A DNA stretch of 64,000 nucleotides from assembly GCA_902541285.1 (NCBI GenBank), contig CACBQD010000008.1:1-64000 (forward strand), written 5' to 3'. Below are positions 43,788 to 52,628 of this stretch, one piece after another. The notes under the pieces are model-generated. The model worked only from the letters and a program-made list of their open reading frames with translations, ran no database searches and was not told the origin of the DNA. The DNA comes from an uncultured Pelagibacteraceae bacterium (GTDB taxonomy: Bacteria > Pseudomonadota > Alphaproteobacteria > Pelagibacterales > Pelagibacteraceae). Position numbers and translations under genes: made by a program. Numbering within the stretch: position 1 is the first letter of the stretch; every line of letters begins with the position of its first letter.

Positions 43788-43807
43788 TGTTATGTTATAA
43801 CATAACA
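43788..43807. promoter_or_regulatory. Perfect 20 bp palindrome, candidate operator
   Basis: TGTTATGTTATAACATAACA reads the same on both strands and lies in the divergent region between the mutarotase and DsrE-like genes, 27 bases before the DsrE-like ATG. The TGTTA half-sites with dyad symmetry fit a dimeric repressor of the GntR or LacI type. No candidate regulator gene is present in the window. Confidence 0.6.
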
Positions 43808-43834
43808 AATAATATATAAAAATTAGGAGAAAAT

Positions 43835-44212
43835 ATGAAAATTGCTTATGTATTTAAAACAAGTATGGCTAGTACTTTCCAACTTGCTACAATGATATTG
43901 CCACAACTGGAAAAAAACTCTCACGTAGTTGATGTTGCTGGAATGTTTTTTTTTGATGATAACCTTTTTTGTTTAAAAAAAGGAGATCCCATCGGTGAAA
44001 GATTAGCAAAAATTGCTAATGAGAAGAAAATGCTGTTGATGGTATGTGATGCCTGCGCTGTTAGACGAGGTTTTGCTGATGGAACTTTAGAACAATGCGG
44101 AAGTGGAGATGTTAAAGCAAAAGGTTTGGTTGATGGTGTGGTGGCCGGATGCTTTCCACAATTATATACTGCACTTGGATCAAATCCACCTGATCAAGTA
44201 ATCACTCTTTAA
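43835..44212 (+). CDS. DsrE-like small protein
   Basis: A 125-residue protein with the DsrE/DsrF-type alpha/beta fold (sulfur-relay family). The first strand IAYVFKTSMAS is followed by a helix, and a cysteine-bearing loop MVCDACAVRRG sits near residue 70-75. A further cysteine lies in LEQCGSGD, and another in GVVAGCFPQLYTALG. It resembles the SaoD/DsrE subgroup. Cysteines of this type can carry persulfide sulfur. It stands alone on the plus strand behind an AGGAG ribosome site and the 20 bp palindrome, and ends at a bidirectional terminator. Its relation to the flanking sugar genes is unknown. Confidence 0.7.
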   Translation: MKIAYVFKTSMASTFQLATMILPQLEKNSHVVDVAGMFFFDDNLFCLKKGDPIGERLAKIANEKKMLLMVCDACAVRRGFADGTLEQCGSGDVKAKGLVDGVVAGCFPQLYTALGSNPPDQVITL

Positions 44213-44222
44213 AATAAATAAA

Positions 44223-44255
44223 AAAAAAGGGTGGAATAAAACTCCACCCTTTTTT
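44223..44255. terminator. Bidirectional Rho-independent terminator
   Basis: A 13 bp stem (arms 44223-44235 and 44243-44255, core GGGTGGA/TCCACCC) with a seven-base loop is flanked by A-runs on one side and T-runs on the other. It lies exactly between the convergent DsrE-like and sugar-binding-protein genes and would stop transcription from both sides. Confidence 0.92.
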
Positions 44256-44274
44256 AAATGTTATAAACTAATGA

Positions 44275-45207
44275 TTATTTAAAATCGTTAGCGTTTTCTT
44301 TTGTTACTAATTGTGTTCCAGTATCAATGTTTGGATCAATACTTCCACCATTAGCTAGCTCAAGTGCATATTTAACACCGTAAGCACCCATGTTATATGA
44401 GAACTGAGCAATAGTTGCAGTCATTTCACCTTTTAAGATACTTGTAGCAGCATCTGGAGTTGCATCAAAACCAACAACAACAACATCATTCATATCTGCA
44501 TCTTTAAGAGCTTGCATAGCACCTAAGCCCATATTGTCATTTGAAGCAAATATTGCTTTGATGTTAGGATTTTTCAAAATAATAGACTCTGTAACTGATC
44601 TACCTTTTGCAGTATCCCACTCAGCTGTTTGAGTAGCAACTATATTTAAACCGCAATTTTTAAATCCTTTAATTGCACCGTCTCTTCTTAGTAAAGCTGT
44701 TGATTGAGACTCTATACCTGTCAAAATTGCAACATCTGAACCTTTTGGAGTTTTGTCACAAATGAATTTAGCAGCTAATTCTGCTCCATTCATATTGTTA
44801 GTTCCAATAAAAGTGACACCTTCATTGATCCCTTTTGTATCTACAAATACAACTGGAACACCACTTTTGATAGCGTCATCTACAATTGGAGCAAATGCAT
44901 TTGGATCTCCTGGTGCTAGAGCTAAAGCATCAACACCTTTAGCAAGTTGGTCTTCCACTTGGTTAATTTGCGCTTGAACATCACCTTCTTGAGGTGGCGC
45001 AACCAAGATTAACTTAACACCTAATTTTTTAGCTTCTTCTTCAGCACCTTTTGTAACAGAAGCCCAGAAAGGATTTCCAGACCCAGGACCTTTAATACTG
45101 AACAAGATTTTTTTACCATGACCATCAGCAAAAGAAGCTGAAATCATGCTTATCGATAAAAAAATTGCAGATACTAAAACAACAATTTTTCGTGATAGTT
45201 CTCTCAT
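44275..45207 (-). CDS. Sugar ABC transporter substrate-binding protein (RbsB-like)
   Basis: A 310-residue periplasmic sugar receptor. It has a signal peptide with cleavage after SFA near residue 27. The mature chain begins KKILFSIKGPGSGNPFWASVTKGAEEEAKKLG, the usual type 1 sugar-binding fold. The hinge-side motifs ALAPGDPNAFAPIVDDAIKSGVPVVFVDT and VVGFDATPDAATSILKGE are clear. It is the last gene of a six-gene operon (iolD, oxidoreductases, ATPase, permease, binding protein) and ends at a strong terminator. Inositol, another cyclitol or a pentose is the likely ligand. Confidence 0.92.
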   Translation of the reverse strand: MRELSRKIVVLVSAIFLSISMISASFADGHGKKILFSIKGPGSGNPFWASVTKGAEEEAKKLGVKLILVAPPQEGDVQAQINQVEDQLAKGVDALALAPGDPNAFAPIVDDAIKSGVPVVFVDTKGINEGVTFIGTNNMNGAELAAKFICDKTPKGSDVAILTGIESQSTALLRRDGAIKGFKNCGLNIVATQTAEWDTAKGRSVTESIILKNPNIKAIFASNDNMGLGAMQALKDADMNDVVVVGFDATPDAATSILKGEMTATIAQFSYNMGAYGVKYALELANGGSIDPNIDTGTQLVTKENANDFK

Positions 45208-45314
45208 AAATTTCCCCTTTAATAATTATTAAGGCTTAATTTAATAAAATTTTTAAAAAAAATTCAACTGTTTACAGGGTCTCTAATCAGAGCAACTATT
45301 CAACTTTGACGTGT

Positions 45315-46328
45315 TTATTTTCTCGTGCCGAAATCTCTTCTTAAAACATCCACGTAAACTGCTAATACAATGATCGAGCCAATCAATACTTGTTGCCAGA
45401 AAGAACTTACATCCATCAAATTAAGTCCATTTCTTAAAATTCCCATAATCATTACGCCGGCAAAAACTCCAAGAACAGTTCCTCTACCGCCAAAGAAACT
45501 AGCTCCGCCGATTATACATGCTGCTATAGCATCCAATTCAGATTGTAATCCTGCATTAGGATAACCAGAGTCTGTTCTACCTGCTAAAATTAATGCTCCA
45601 ATACCTGATAAAAATCCACAAAGCGAATAAACAATTATTAAAATTTTATTAACATTAATTCCTGAAGCTCTTGCTGCACTTGGGTTTCCACCAATTGCAT
45701 AAATCCACTTTCCTGTTCGACTATGATTTAAGAAAACCCAAAATACAAAATATACAACAGCTATTAAAACTAAGCTTACGGGGAGATATTGAGATTTCTC
45801 TAATCCTAACCAAGTAAGATCTATTCTACCATGACCTAGGTACCTAACTTCATCGGTAAATCCGCTTATGGGTGTTCCGCCTGATATTAAGTTTCCTGTT
45901 CCTCTAAAAATATAAAGAGTTCCTAAAGTCATTATAAAAGGATGAGGCATTCTTAAAAGTGTTATCCCCAAACCATTTATCAAACCACATAAAAATCCAG
46001 CAAATAAAGGTACTAGAACAACTATAAACCAAGGTGCTCCAGCTTTAGCTACTATTGCTAAAATCATCAAAGATAGCATCATTATTGAACCAACCGATAG
46101 ATCTATACCTGCGGTCACAATCACCATAAAAACACCTAAAGCTAACATTGATTGCCAAGATATTTGTTTAAATACGTTTGTTACATTTCTCCAAGACAAG
46201 AAGACATCTGGTTGCAAAATATGCATTACCAAGATCATGATAACTAATAATAGTAAAATCCCGTATTTTTCAAAATATGGAATAAGTTTTACGTATAAGC
46301 TATCTTGTTTTTTTTCCTTATCGTCCAT
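45315..46328 (-). CDS. Sugar ABC transporter permease (RbsC/FrcC-like)
   Basis: A 337-residue membrane protein with eight to ten helices. Family blocks are QSMLALGVFMVIVTAGIDLSVGSIMMLS, PHPFIMTLGTLYIFRGTGNLISGG, ASGINVNKI and IIGGASFFGGRGTVLGVFAGVMIMG. The start was set at ATG 46328, one base after the ATPase stop; an upstream in-frame ATG at 46364 lies inside the ATPase gene. The binding-protein gene follows after 107 bases, a spacer that may hold its own promoter. Confidence 0.9.
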   Translation of the reverse strand: MDDKEKKQDSLYVKLIPYFEKYGILLLLVIMILVMHILQPDVFLSWRNVTNVFKQISWQSMLALGVFMVIVTAGIDLSVGSIMMLSLMILAIVAKAGAPWFIVVLVPLFAGFLCGLINGLGITLLRMPHPFIMTLGTLYIFRGTGNLISGGTPISGFTDEVRYLGHGRIDLTWLGLEKSQYLPVSLVLIAVVYFVFWVFLNHSRTGKWIYAIGGNPSAARASGINVNKILIIVYSLCGFLSGIGALILAGRTDSGYPNAGLQSELDAIAACIIGGASFFGGRGTVLGVFAGVMIMGILRNGLNLMDVSSFWQQVLIGSIIVLAVYVDVLRRDFGTRK

Positions 46329-46329
46329 T

Positions 46330-47079
46330 TTATTTTTTTCCCATAATCCAACCAATGACTTCATCTCTTGAAGTTTTATCTAATTGAGACTCAGCAAAGT
46401 TTGTTCCTTGAAAAAGTGCCATTACTCGGTCGCAAACAGTAAAAATATCATCCATTCTATGACTTATTACTATAACACCTACGCCAGTACTTTTTAATTT
46501 ATTAATTAAGTCTAATACTTTTCCAACTTCTTTTATTGCTAAAGCAGCAGTTGGCTCATCCATTATAACAACTTTAGCATTAAACGCTGTTGACCTAGCT
46601 ATTGCAACCGCTTGCCTTTGACCTCCAGATAATTCCTCTACTTTCTGCTCGGCACTTTTAACATTTATTTTTAGTTTCTCTAAGTGTGCGCTCGTCATTT
46701 CTTGAATTTTTTTAAAATCTAGAAATTTTAAGAAGCCAATATTTTTTGTAGGCTCTCTTCCTAAAAATATATTTTCTCCAATGGGCAAATTACCTGCTAA
46801 TGCAAGATCTTGATAAACCATTTCTAAACCTAAATTTTGAGAGTCTTTTGGACTATCTAATACGTGTTCTTTGCCCTCAAAAAATAAAGCGCCAGCACTT
46901 GGTTTGTACAAACCAGATAAAACTTTCATTAGTGTAGATTTACCTGCACCATTATCTCCCACAACACCTAAACATTCACCTTCGTGCACTTTTAAATTTA
47001 CATTTTCTAAAGCAGTTATTGTTCCAAAATACTTTGTGATACCTTTGGCCTCTAAGAGCAATTTATTTGTTGAAGTCAT
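46330..47079 (-). CDS. Sugar ABC transporter ATPase, single-domain (FrcA type)
   Basis: A 249-residue ATPase with one ABC domain: Walker [17 protein letters not shown] near residue 40, signature LSGGQRQAVAIARS, Walker B VVIMDEPTAAL and switch His in VISHRMDD. E. coli RbsA/XylG have two such domains in about 500 residues, so this is the half-size FrcA-type form, presumably active as a homodimer. It lies 22 bases after the D-2-hydroxyacid dehydrogenase gene. Confidence 0.92.
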   Translation of the reverse strand: MTSTNKLLLEAKGITKYFGTITALENVNLKVHEGECLGVVGDNGAGKSTLMKVLSGLYKPSAGALFFEGKEHVLDSPKDSQNLGLEMVYQDLALAGNLPIGENIFLGREPTKNIGFLKFLDFKKIQEMTSAHLEKLKINVKSAEQKVEELSGGQRQAVAIARSTAFNAKVVIMDEPTAALAIKEVGKVLDLINKLKSTGVGVIVISHRMDDIFTVCDRVMALFQGTNFAESQLDKTSRDEVIGWIMGKK

Positions 47080-47101
47080 TTAATTTAAATTAAAAAAAAA
47101 A

Positions 47102-48121
47102 TTAATTAATTGCAACAGGTTTTGACCTTAAAAGATGAACAGTTTTTCTTAGAGCTTTTTTACAAAATCTTGGATTAAGATTTTTTGAAATTAATTTCAT
47201 ATCTTCAAAAACAATATTGCCCATTTCCTTAAATGCCTCATCTAAAGCACCCGCTCTGTGTGCAGAAAATAAAACATTTTTTAATTTTCTTATTGGGTCA
47301 TTTTTTTTAACTGGTTCTTCCGGAAAAACATCAAGCGCTGCATAAATATCACCTTTTTTTAGCCTATTTTTTAAATCTTTAAAATTAACGACTGCAGCTC
47401 TACTCATTAGTATAAAAAGTGAGTTTGATTTCATAAGATTGAGCAATTTTTTATTAATGAGTCCTTTGTTTTTTGTAGTAATTGCAGCAAGTACATAAAT
47501 AACTTCACATTCTTTAAACATTTTTTTTAAAGTAATTGGTTTAAATCCTTGATTAATTATTTTTTTGTTTGGTATCCAAGGATCATAGATATTTATTTTA
47601 CTCGAAAATGGTTTCAATAATGGAACCAAAGCTCTCCCCAAGTCTCCAAATCCCAATAATCCAATTTTTTTTTCTGATAACAATGAAGCCTTAAGATTTC
47701 CATCTAATCCATACTTTTCCTTTTTATTAATGAAATCCTGATTTGCTCCATGAATATTTCTAAGAAGAGAGAGTGTAAATCCAAGCGCAATCTCTGCAAC
47801 TGGTTTTGAGAAAACAGGTGAAGTTGCAATAACGTGAATACCTTTATCAAAGCAATAATTATAATCCATATTATCTAAAAAGTTGCTTTCGACATTTATT
47901 ACTGCTTTCAACTTTTTTGCTTTTATTAATAAAAATTTAGGAAGATCAGGCTGTCCAATTATAAATTTCGCTTTATGAATATTATTAATATAAAATTTCT
48001 GTTTATTTATTTTTGGTGCGAAAATAAGCTTAAATTTATTTTTTAACTCATTTAATTTTGGTTTTGAAAAAATAAGCTCCATAGTTCTTGGATATGGATC
48101 AACAATTGCAATATCTTTCAT
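47102..48121 (-). CDS. D-2-hydroxyacid dehydrogenase-family protein
   Basis: A 339-residue NAD-dependent dehydrogenase. The Rossmann loop is GLLGFGDLGRALVPLLKPF, catalytic Arg is in LMSRAAVVN, Glu in DVFPEEPV and His in FSAHRAGA. The N-terminal catalytic domain is divergent and Lys/Asn rich. It sits between the Gfo/Idh-type gene and the sugar ATPase in the same operon, three bases downstream of the former, so its substrate is likely an intermediate of the sugar or cyclitol imported by this system. Confidence 0.85.
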   Translation of the reverse strand: MKDIAIVDPYPRTMELIFSKPKLNELKNKFKLIFAPKINKQKFYINNIHKAKFIIGQPDLPKFLLIKAKKLKAVINVESNFLDNMDYNYCFDKGIHVIATSPVFSKPVAEIALGFTLSLLRNIHGANQDFINKKEKYGLDGNLKASLLSEKKIGLLGFGDLGRALVPLLKPFSSKINIYDPWIPNKKIINQGFKPITLKKMFKECEVIYVLAAITTKNKGLINKKLLNLMKSNSLFILMSRAAVVNFKDLKNRLKKGDIYAALDVFPEEPVKKNDPIRKLKNVLFSAHRAGALDEAFKEMGNIVFEDMKLISKNLNPRFCKKALRKTVHLLRSKPVAIN

Positions 48122-48124
48122 GAT

Positions 48125-49279
48125 CTATAAGAGAATTTTTTTTACTTCTTCTTCTGTAAATCTTTTTGGTTTTTCACACTTAGTTTTAATTTTTTGAGGT
48201 ACTCCAGTTGTTGCGGCTTTCATAGTAGATTCAATTATATCTAAAACATGAAGAGATAGCTCTCCTGAACATCGATGTTTTTTCTTTTTTTCTATTGAAT
48301 ATAACATCTCAGACATGCCAACACTTCTATAGTTTGCATTTGTTGGTGACTCATTTGATCTACCGCTTGCAGATGTAATATTTATTTTTCCTAAATGCAT
48401 TTTATCGGTTTTATGTTCACCCCAACGACCACCTTCAGTAACAGAAATATAAACAGATCCACCAAACATATTTGGATCAGGAACAATAATTGATCCTTTA
48501 GTTCCATAAAGTTCCATATGATTTCTTTGATGATTAATAACATCAAAGGATAAAGTGACTTGAATAATTGCTTCATTATGAAATTGAATTGTTGCTAAAT
48601 AAGTAGTTGGTGTTTCAACCTTGAATGTTTTTCCTTTATTTGGACCTGCTCTATAATTTCTTTTTTTAAATGCTGTTAATGTTCTTCCTTGCACCTGTTT
48701 AGCTGGCCCTAAAAGATTAACAAGTGTTGTAAAAAAATAAGGACCCATATCTATTACTGGTCCTCCCTCTTTTTTATACCAAGACTCTGGTTTTGGATGA
48801 AAGTTTTCAACACCAGGAAATGCAAAGATTGCATTTCCAAGTTTGATTTGTCCAATCAAATCAGAGTCAATTAATTCCTTTGCTTTTTGTCCACCTCCTC
48901 CAAGAAAAGTATCTGGCGCATTACCAATGTATAATTTTTTTTGTTTTGCCAAAGCCACTAACTCTTTTCCTTTTTGAAAGTATGTTGCTAATGGTTTTTC
49001 TGAATAAACATGCTTGCCTGCATTTAATACTTTTTTTGACACAGAATAATGTGATTGAGGAATTGTTAAATTTAAAATTACCTCTATATCTTTATCTTTT
49101 AGTATTTCATTAACAGTCATTGATTTGATGTTGTATAATTTCGCACATTTTTCCGCTGCTTTTTGATTGATGTCCGCACAAGCAACGATTTTGAAATTAT
49201 TAAAATATTGGTGTCCCCTAAAATATGTTTCTGCGATATGGCCACATCCTATGAGACCAACCTTAAAAACTTTATTCAT
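48125..49279 (-). CDS. Gfo/Idh/MocA-family oxidoreductase
   Basis: A 384-residue NAD(P)-dependent sugar or cyclitol dehydrogenase. It starts GLIGCGHIAETYFRG, has the nicotinamide-side lysine in SEKPLA and the catalytic loop VIDMGPYFFTTLVNLLG, in which Tyr replaces the usual His. This variation is common in sugar dehydrogenases of the XdhA/GFOR type as opposed to inositol dehydrogenase. It follows iolD by five bases and precedes the D-2-hydroxyacid dehydrogenase gene by three. Confidence 0.88.
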   Translation of the reverse strand: MNKVFKVGLIGCGHIAETYFRGHQYFNNFKIVACADINQKAAEKCAKLYNIKSMTVNEILKDKDIEVILNLTIPQSHYSVSKKVLNAGKHVYSEKPLATYFQKGKELVALAKQKKLYIGNAPDTFLGGGGQKAKELIDSDLIGQIKLGNAIFAFPGVENFHPKPESWYKKEGGPVIDMGPYFFTTLVNLLGPAKQVQGRTLTAFKKRNYRAGPNKGKTFKVETPTTYLATIQFHNEAIIQVTLSFDVINHQRNHMELYGTKGSIIVPDPNMFGGSVYISVTEGGRWGEHKTDKMHLGKINITSASGRSNESPTNANYRSVGMSEMLYSIEKKKKHRCSGELSLHVLDIIESTMKAATTGVPQKIKTKCEKPKRFTEEEVKKILL

Positions 49280-49284
49280 GAATT

Positions 49285-51129
49285 TTAGACACCTTGTCTT
49301 TGCTTTGATTTTCCTTCTTTATGAAGTTTCAATGCCTCTTCATTTTCTTTTGTTGATGGCATTTCTAAAGTAGGACTTTCCCAGTAAGCAGATCCTTCTA
49401 ACCACTCATAAGAATGAGTTTTTATTGAAATTAAGTAAGTTACATCAGATTTTTTAGCTCTTTTAAATGCTTCCTCTAATTCAGAAATAGATGATACCTC
49501 CTCAGATTTTGCACCCATGCTCTCTGCATGTTTGGCAAAATTAACAGGGACTAGATTTGGAGCTTTTGAACTATTAAATAGACAATTAAATTCTTTTCCA
49601 CCTTTAAACAATTGTAGCCTGTTAATAACGGCATGGCCTCCATTATCACATAAAACTATTATTAATTTATTATTTGTTATAACTGATGAATAAATATCTG
49701 AATTAAAAAGTAAATAAGATCCATCTCCTACAAAAGCTATTACTTCTTTATCTGGGTTTGCCATTTTAACTCCTAATGCACCAGAAATTTCATAACTCAT
49801 ACAGCTAAAACCCCATTCGGTTTCATGTGTATTTAATTCTTTTGGCCTCCAAATTTGTACAACTTCTCCAACTAATCCACCTGCCGCAGTAACAGCAATG
49901 TCCGTTGGATCTGAATTACGATATATTGCTCCTACAGCATGTGCATAACTAGGTAGTTCTTGATTAGTTGGACCGCTTTCTTTATCTACATACTCATTCC
50001 AATTTTTTAATTCATCTCTTGATTTTTTATGCCATTCATCAGGTGCTTTCCAATCTCCCAAGGCATTTGATAGCTCTTGTAAACTTACTTTTGCATCACC
50101 TATTACTGATTGCGCCAAATGTTTGCTAGCATCAAATCTAGAGACATTAACACTAACAAGTGAAAAGTCTGGGTTCTCAAAATTTGCCCACGACCCAGTT
50201 GTGAAATCAGCTAATTTTGTTCCAACAGCAATAGCTAGGTCAGTTTGTTTTGCTAAATTATTTGCTGCTTTGCCACCAAGACCACCTATGGGACCTAAGA
50301 AATGAGAGTGGTCTCTTTTCATTGTAGAGTAGCCCATAACTGTTTGTGTAACTGGTATATTGTGTTTAATTGCAAAATTACTTAGATCTTCCATTGCATC
50401 AGAGTAGAAAACCCCTCCACCTGAAATCAATAAAGGATTTTTGGATTTTTTAATTTGCTCAGCTGCTTGTTTTATTTGAAAATCATCAGGTCTTGGTCGT
50501 CTAATATTATGAACTCTCTCTTTAAAAAATTCTTCAGGATATTCATATATTTCTCCTTGAACATCTTGTGACAGTGATAAGCAAGCTGGTCCACAATCTG
50601 CTGGATCTAACATTGTTTGGATTGCTTGAGGTAATGTTTGTAAGATTTGTTCTGGTCTTGTAATTCTATCAAAATATTTTGTTACTGGTTTGAATGCATC
50701 ATTCTGAGTTATGCCAGGATTATTAAAATGCTCAACTTGTTGAAGAACTGGGTCAGGCATTCTGTTTGCATATGTATCCCCAGGTAAAAATAAAATTGGT
50801 AGTCTATTGCTCATAGCAACAGCCGAGGCTGTAACCATATTTGTTGATCCTGGTCCAACTGAACTAGTTGCAACAAAAAATTGTTTTCTTCTTTTGGCTC
50901 TAGCATATGCTATTCCAGTCAGAGCCATATTTTGCTCATGATGCCCTCTATAAGTTGGTAATTTATCTTGATTTTCTTGTAGAGCTTGTCCCAAACAAGC
51001 AACATTGCCATGTCCAAAAATACCAAAAGCTCCAGCAAATAACTGCTCTTTTTTACCATCTATTAAAATTTTTTGAGCAATAAGATGTTTTATTATTGCA
51101 TGTGCACAAGTGAGCTTTATTTTTTTCAT
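49285..51129 (-). CDS. iolD: 3D-trihydroxycyclohexane-1,2-dione acylhydrolase (IolD)
   Basis: A 614-residue thiamine-diphosphate enzyme that opens the ring of the inositol intermediate to 5-deoxy-glucuronate. The ThDP activating glutamate is in YRGHHEQNMALTGIAYA. The metal/diphosphate motif is GDGSYLLFNSDIYSS with Asn in CDNGGHAV. HAIIKHLIAQK at the start and FGIFGHGNVACLGQAL are distinctive for IolD among ThDP enzymes. It is the first gene of the minus-strand operon and is divergent from the aldehyde dehydrogenase, with only 52 bases between the two starts. Confidence 0.92.
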   Translation of the reverse strand: MKKIKLTCAHAIIKHLIAQKILIDGKKEQLFAGAFGIFGHGNVACLGQALQENQDKLPTYRGHHEQNMALTGIAYARAKRRKQFFVATSSVGPGSTNMVTASAVAMSNRLPILFLPGDTYANRMPDPVLQQVEHFNNPGITQNDAFKPVTKYFDRITRPEQILQTLPQAIQTMLDPADCGPACLSLSQDVQGEIYEYPEEFFKERVHNIRRPRPDDFQIKQAAEQIKKSKNPLLISGGGVFYSDAMEDLSNFAIKHNIPVTQTVMGYSTMKRDHSHFLGPIGGLGGKAANNLAKQTDLAIAVGTKLADFTTGSWANFENPDFSLVSVNVSRFDASKHLAQSVIGDAKVSLQELSNALGDWKAPDEWHKKSRDELKNWNEYVDKESGPTNQELPSYAHAVGAIYRNSDPTDIAVTAAGGLVGEVVQIWRPKELNTHETEWGFSCMSYEISGALGVKMANPDKEVIAFVGDGSYLLFNSDIYSSVITNNKLIIVLCDNGGHAVINRLQLFKGGKEFNCLFNSSKAPNLVPVNFAKHAESMGAKSEEVSSISELEEAFKRAKKSDVTYLISIKTHSYEWLEGSAYWESPTLEMPSTKENEEALKLHKEGKSKQRQGV

Positions 51130-51181
51130 TATTCTATATATAAATCTTTAACTTTTAACAATTAAACACAATTTAAAAAAT

Positions 51182-52624
51182 ATGTATAGCAATTTTGGTC
51201 AATTCATTGATGGTCAGTGGCAACAAGCAGAAAAAAAAGAAACTTATAAAGTTATCAATCCAGCAACAGAAGAAGTTTTAGGAGAAGCATCAAAAGCATC
51301 ATCTGTTGATGTTCAAAAAGCATTAAAATCAGCAGAGAAAGGACTCGAAACATGGAAAAATACTACTCCATGGCAGAGGTCTTATGTAATAAGAAAAATT
51401 GCAGATTTGATGCGTGAAAGAAAAGAAGTATTGGCTAAATGGCTTACACTTGAAGTTGGAAAACCAATTAAAGAAGCAATTGGAGAAGTTGGTGGCGGAG
51501 CAGATATATTTGAATGGAATGCAGAAGAAACTAAGAGAATTTATGGTGAAACATTACAAAGTAGATTTCCAGAAACAAGAGTTCATGTTTACTATCAGCC
51601 AGTAGGGGTTGTGGCAGCACTTGTACCATGGAATTTTCCTATAGTTTTAGCATCTAGAAAAATTTCAACTGCACTGGCTGCTGGTTGTTCAGTTATTTGC
51701 AAACCAGATGTAATTACACCTGGAGCAGTTATGGAGCTTGTAAATATTTGTAAAGATGCTGGAGTTCCTGATGGAGTAGTGAATTTATTGTCTGGAGACC
51801 CAGCTGAAATATCAAATGAATTACTTGAATCAGATATAATAAAAAAAGTTTCCATAACCGGCTCAACACGAGTTGGAAAATTAATACTTAAAAAAGCTGC
51901 AGATAAAGTTCAAAGAGTTACAATGGAATTAAGTGGCCATTCTCCATTTATAGTATTTGAAGATGTTGACATGAATAAAGTAGCAGATATGGCAATAACA
52001 GCAAAATTTCGTAACAATGGTCAAGTTTGTATATCTCCAAATAGGTTTTACATTCAAGAAACAAGAAAAGAAGAATTTGTTAATGCTTTTGTAGATAGAG
52101 CAAAAAAATTAAAAATTGGAAATGGTATGGATGATGGTACTGACTTAGGACCTTTAACAACAGCAAAACGTTTGGAGGAGATTGAAAAATTAGTCGAAAC
52201 AACTAAGAGTGAAGGCGCAAAAGTTGTTTTAGGTGGGGGTAGACCTTCCGGATTTAATAAAGGTTATTATTTTGAACCAACTGTATTTGATGAAGTGCAG
52301 GACAATTTTACAATTATGAAAGAAGAACCTTTTGGTCCCTTAGTACCCGTTTTAACTTTCAAGGATTTTGACGAAGTAGTAGAGAGAGCAAATAATAATG
52401 ACCTAGGACTTTGTAGCTATTTATATACAAACTCAATGGACAAAGCTAATAGAGCATCAGAGATGATGGAAACCGGTTGTGTTGCAGTAAATACAGCGGC
52501 TGTTGCAGTTGCTGAGGCTCCATTCGGTGGAATAAAACAAACCGGTTATGGTCGTGAAGGTGGATCTATGGCTATAAAAGATTATCTTAATATAAAGTAT
52601 ACCCATATGGGTCTCAAAACCTGA
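51182..52624 (+). CDS. Aldehyde dehydrogenase (succinate/malonate-semialdehyde type)
   Basis: A 480-residue NAD(P)-dependent dehydrogenase. It has the catalytic Cys283 in NNGQVCISPNRF, Glu249 in MELSGHSP and Asn151 in PWNFP. The overall pattern is that of succinate-semialdehyde and related dehydrogenases. The CoA-acylating IolA/MmsA type normally reads differently around the cysteine, so this is probably a non-acylating enzyme. In an inositol context malonate semialdehyde is a natural substrate, but sugar aldehydes are possible too. It starts the plus-strand operon, four bases before the aldolase gene. Confidence 0.9.
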   Translation: MYSNFGQFIDGQWQQAEKKETYKVINPATEEVLGEASKASSVDVQKALKSAEKGLETWKNTTPWQRSYVIRKIADLMRERKEVLAKWLTLEVGKPIKEAIGEVGGGADIFEWNAEETKRIYGETLQSRFPETRVHVYYQPVGVVAALVPWNFPIVLASRKISTALAAGCSVICKPDVITPGAVMELVNICKDAGVPDGVVNLLSGDPAEISNELLESDIIKKVSITGSTRVGKLILKKAADKVQRVTMELSGHSPFIVFEDVDMNKVADMAITAKFRNNGQVCISPNRFYIQETRKEEFVNAFVDRAKKLKIGNGMDDGTDLGPLTTAKRLEEIEKLVETTKSEGAKVVLGGGRPSGFNKGYYFEPTVFDEVQDNFTIMKEEPFGPLVPVLTFKDFDEVVERANNNDLGLCSYLYTNSMDKANRASEMMETGCVAVNTAAVAVAEAPFGGIKQTGYGREGGSMAIKDYLNIKYTHMGLKT

Positions 52625-52628
52625 GTAA

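Noticed and set aside
45219-45232. TTAATAATTATTAA inverted repeat before the sugar-binding-protein gene at 44275
   Set aside because: A/T-only palindrome of 14 bp; several are expected by chance in DNA of this composition.
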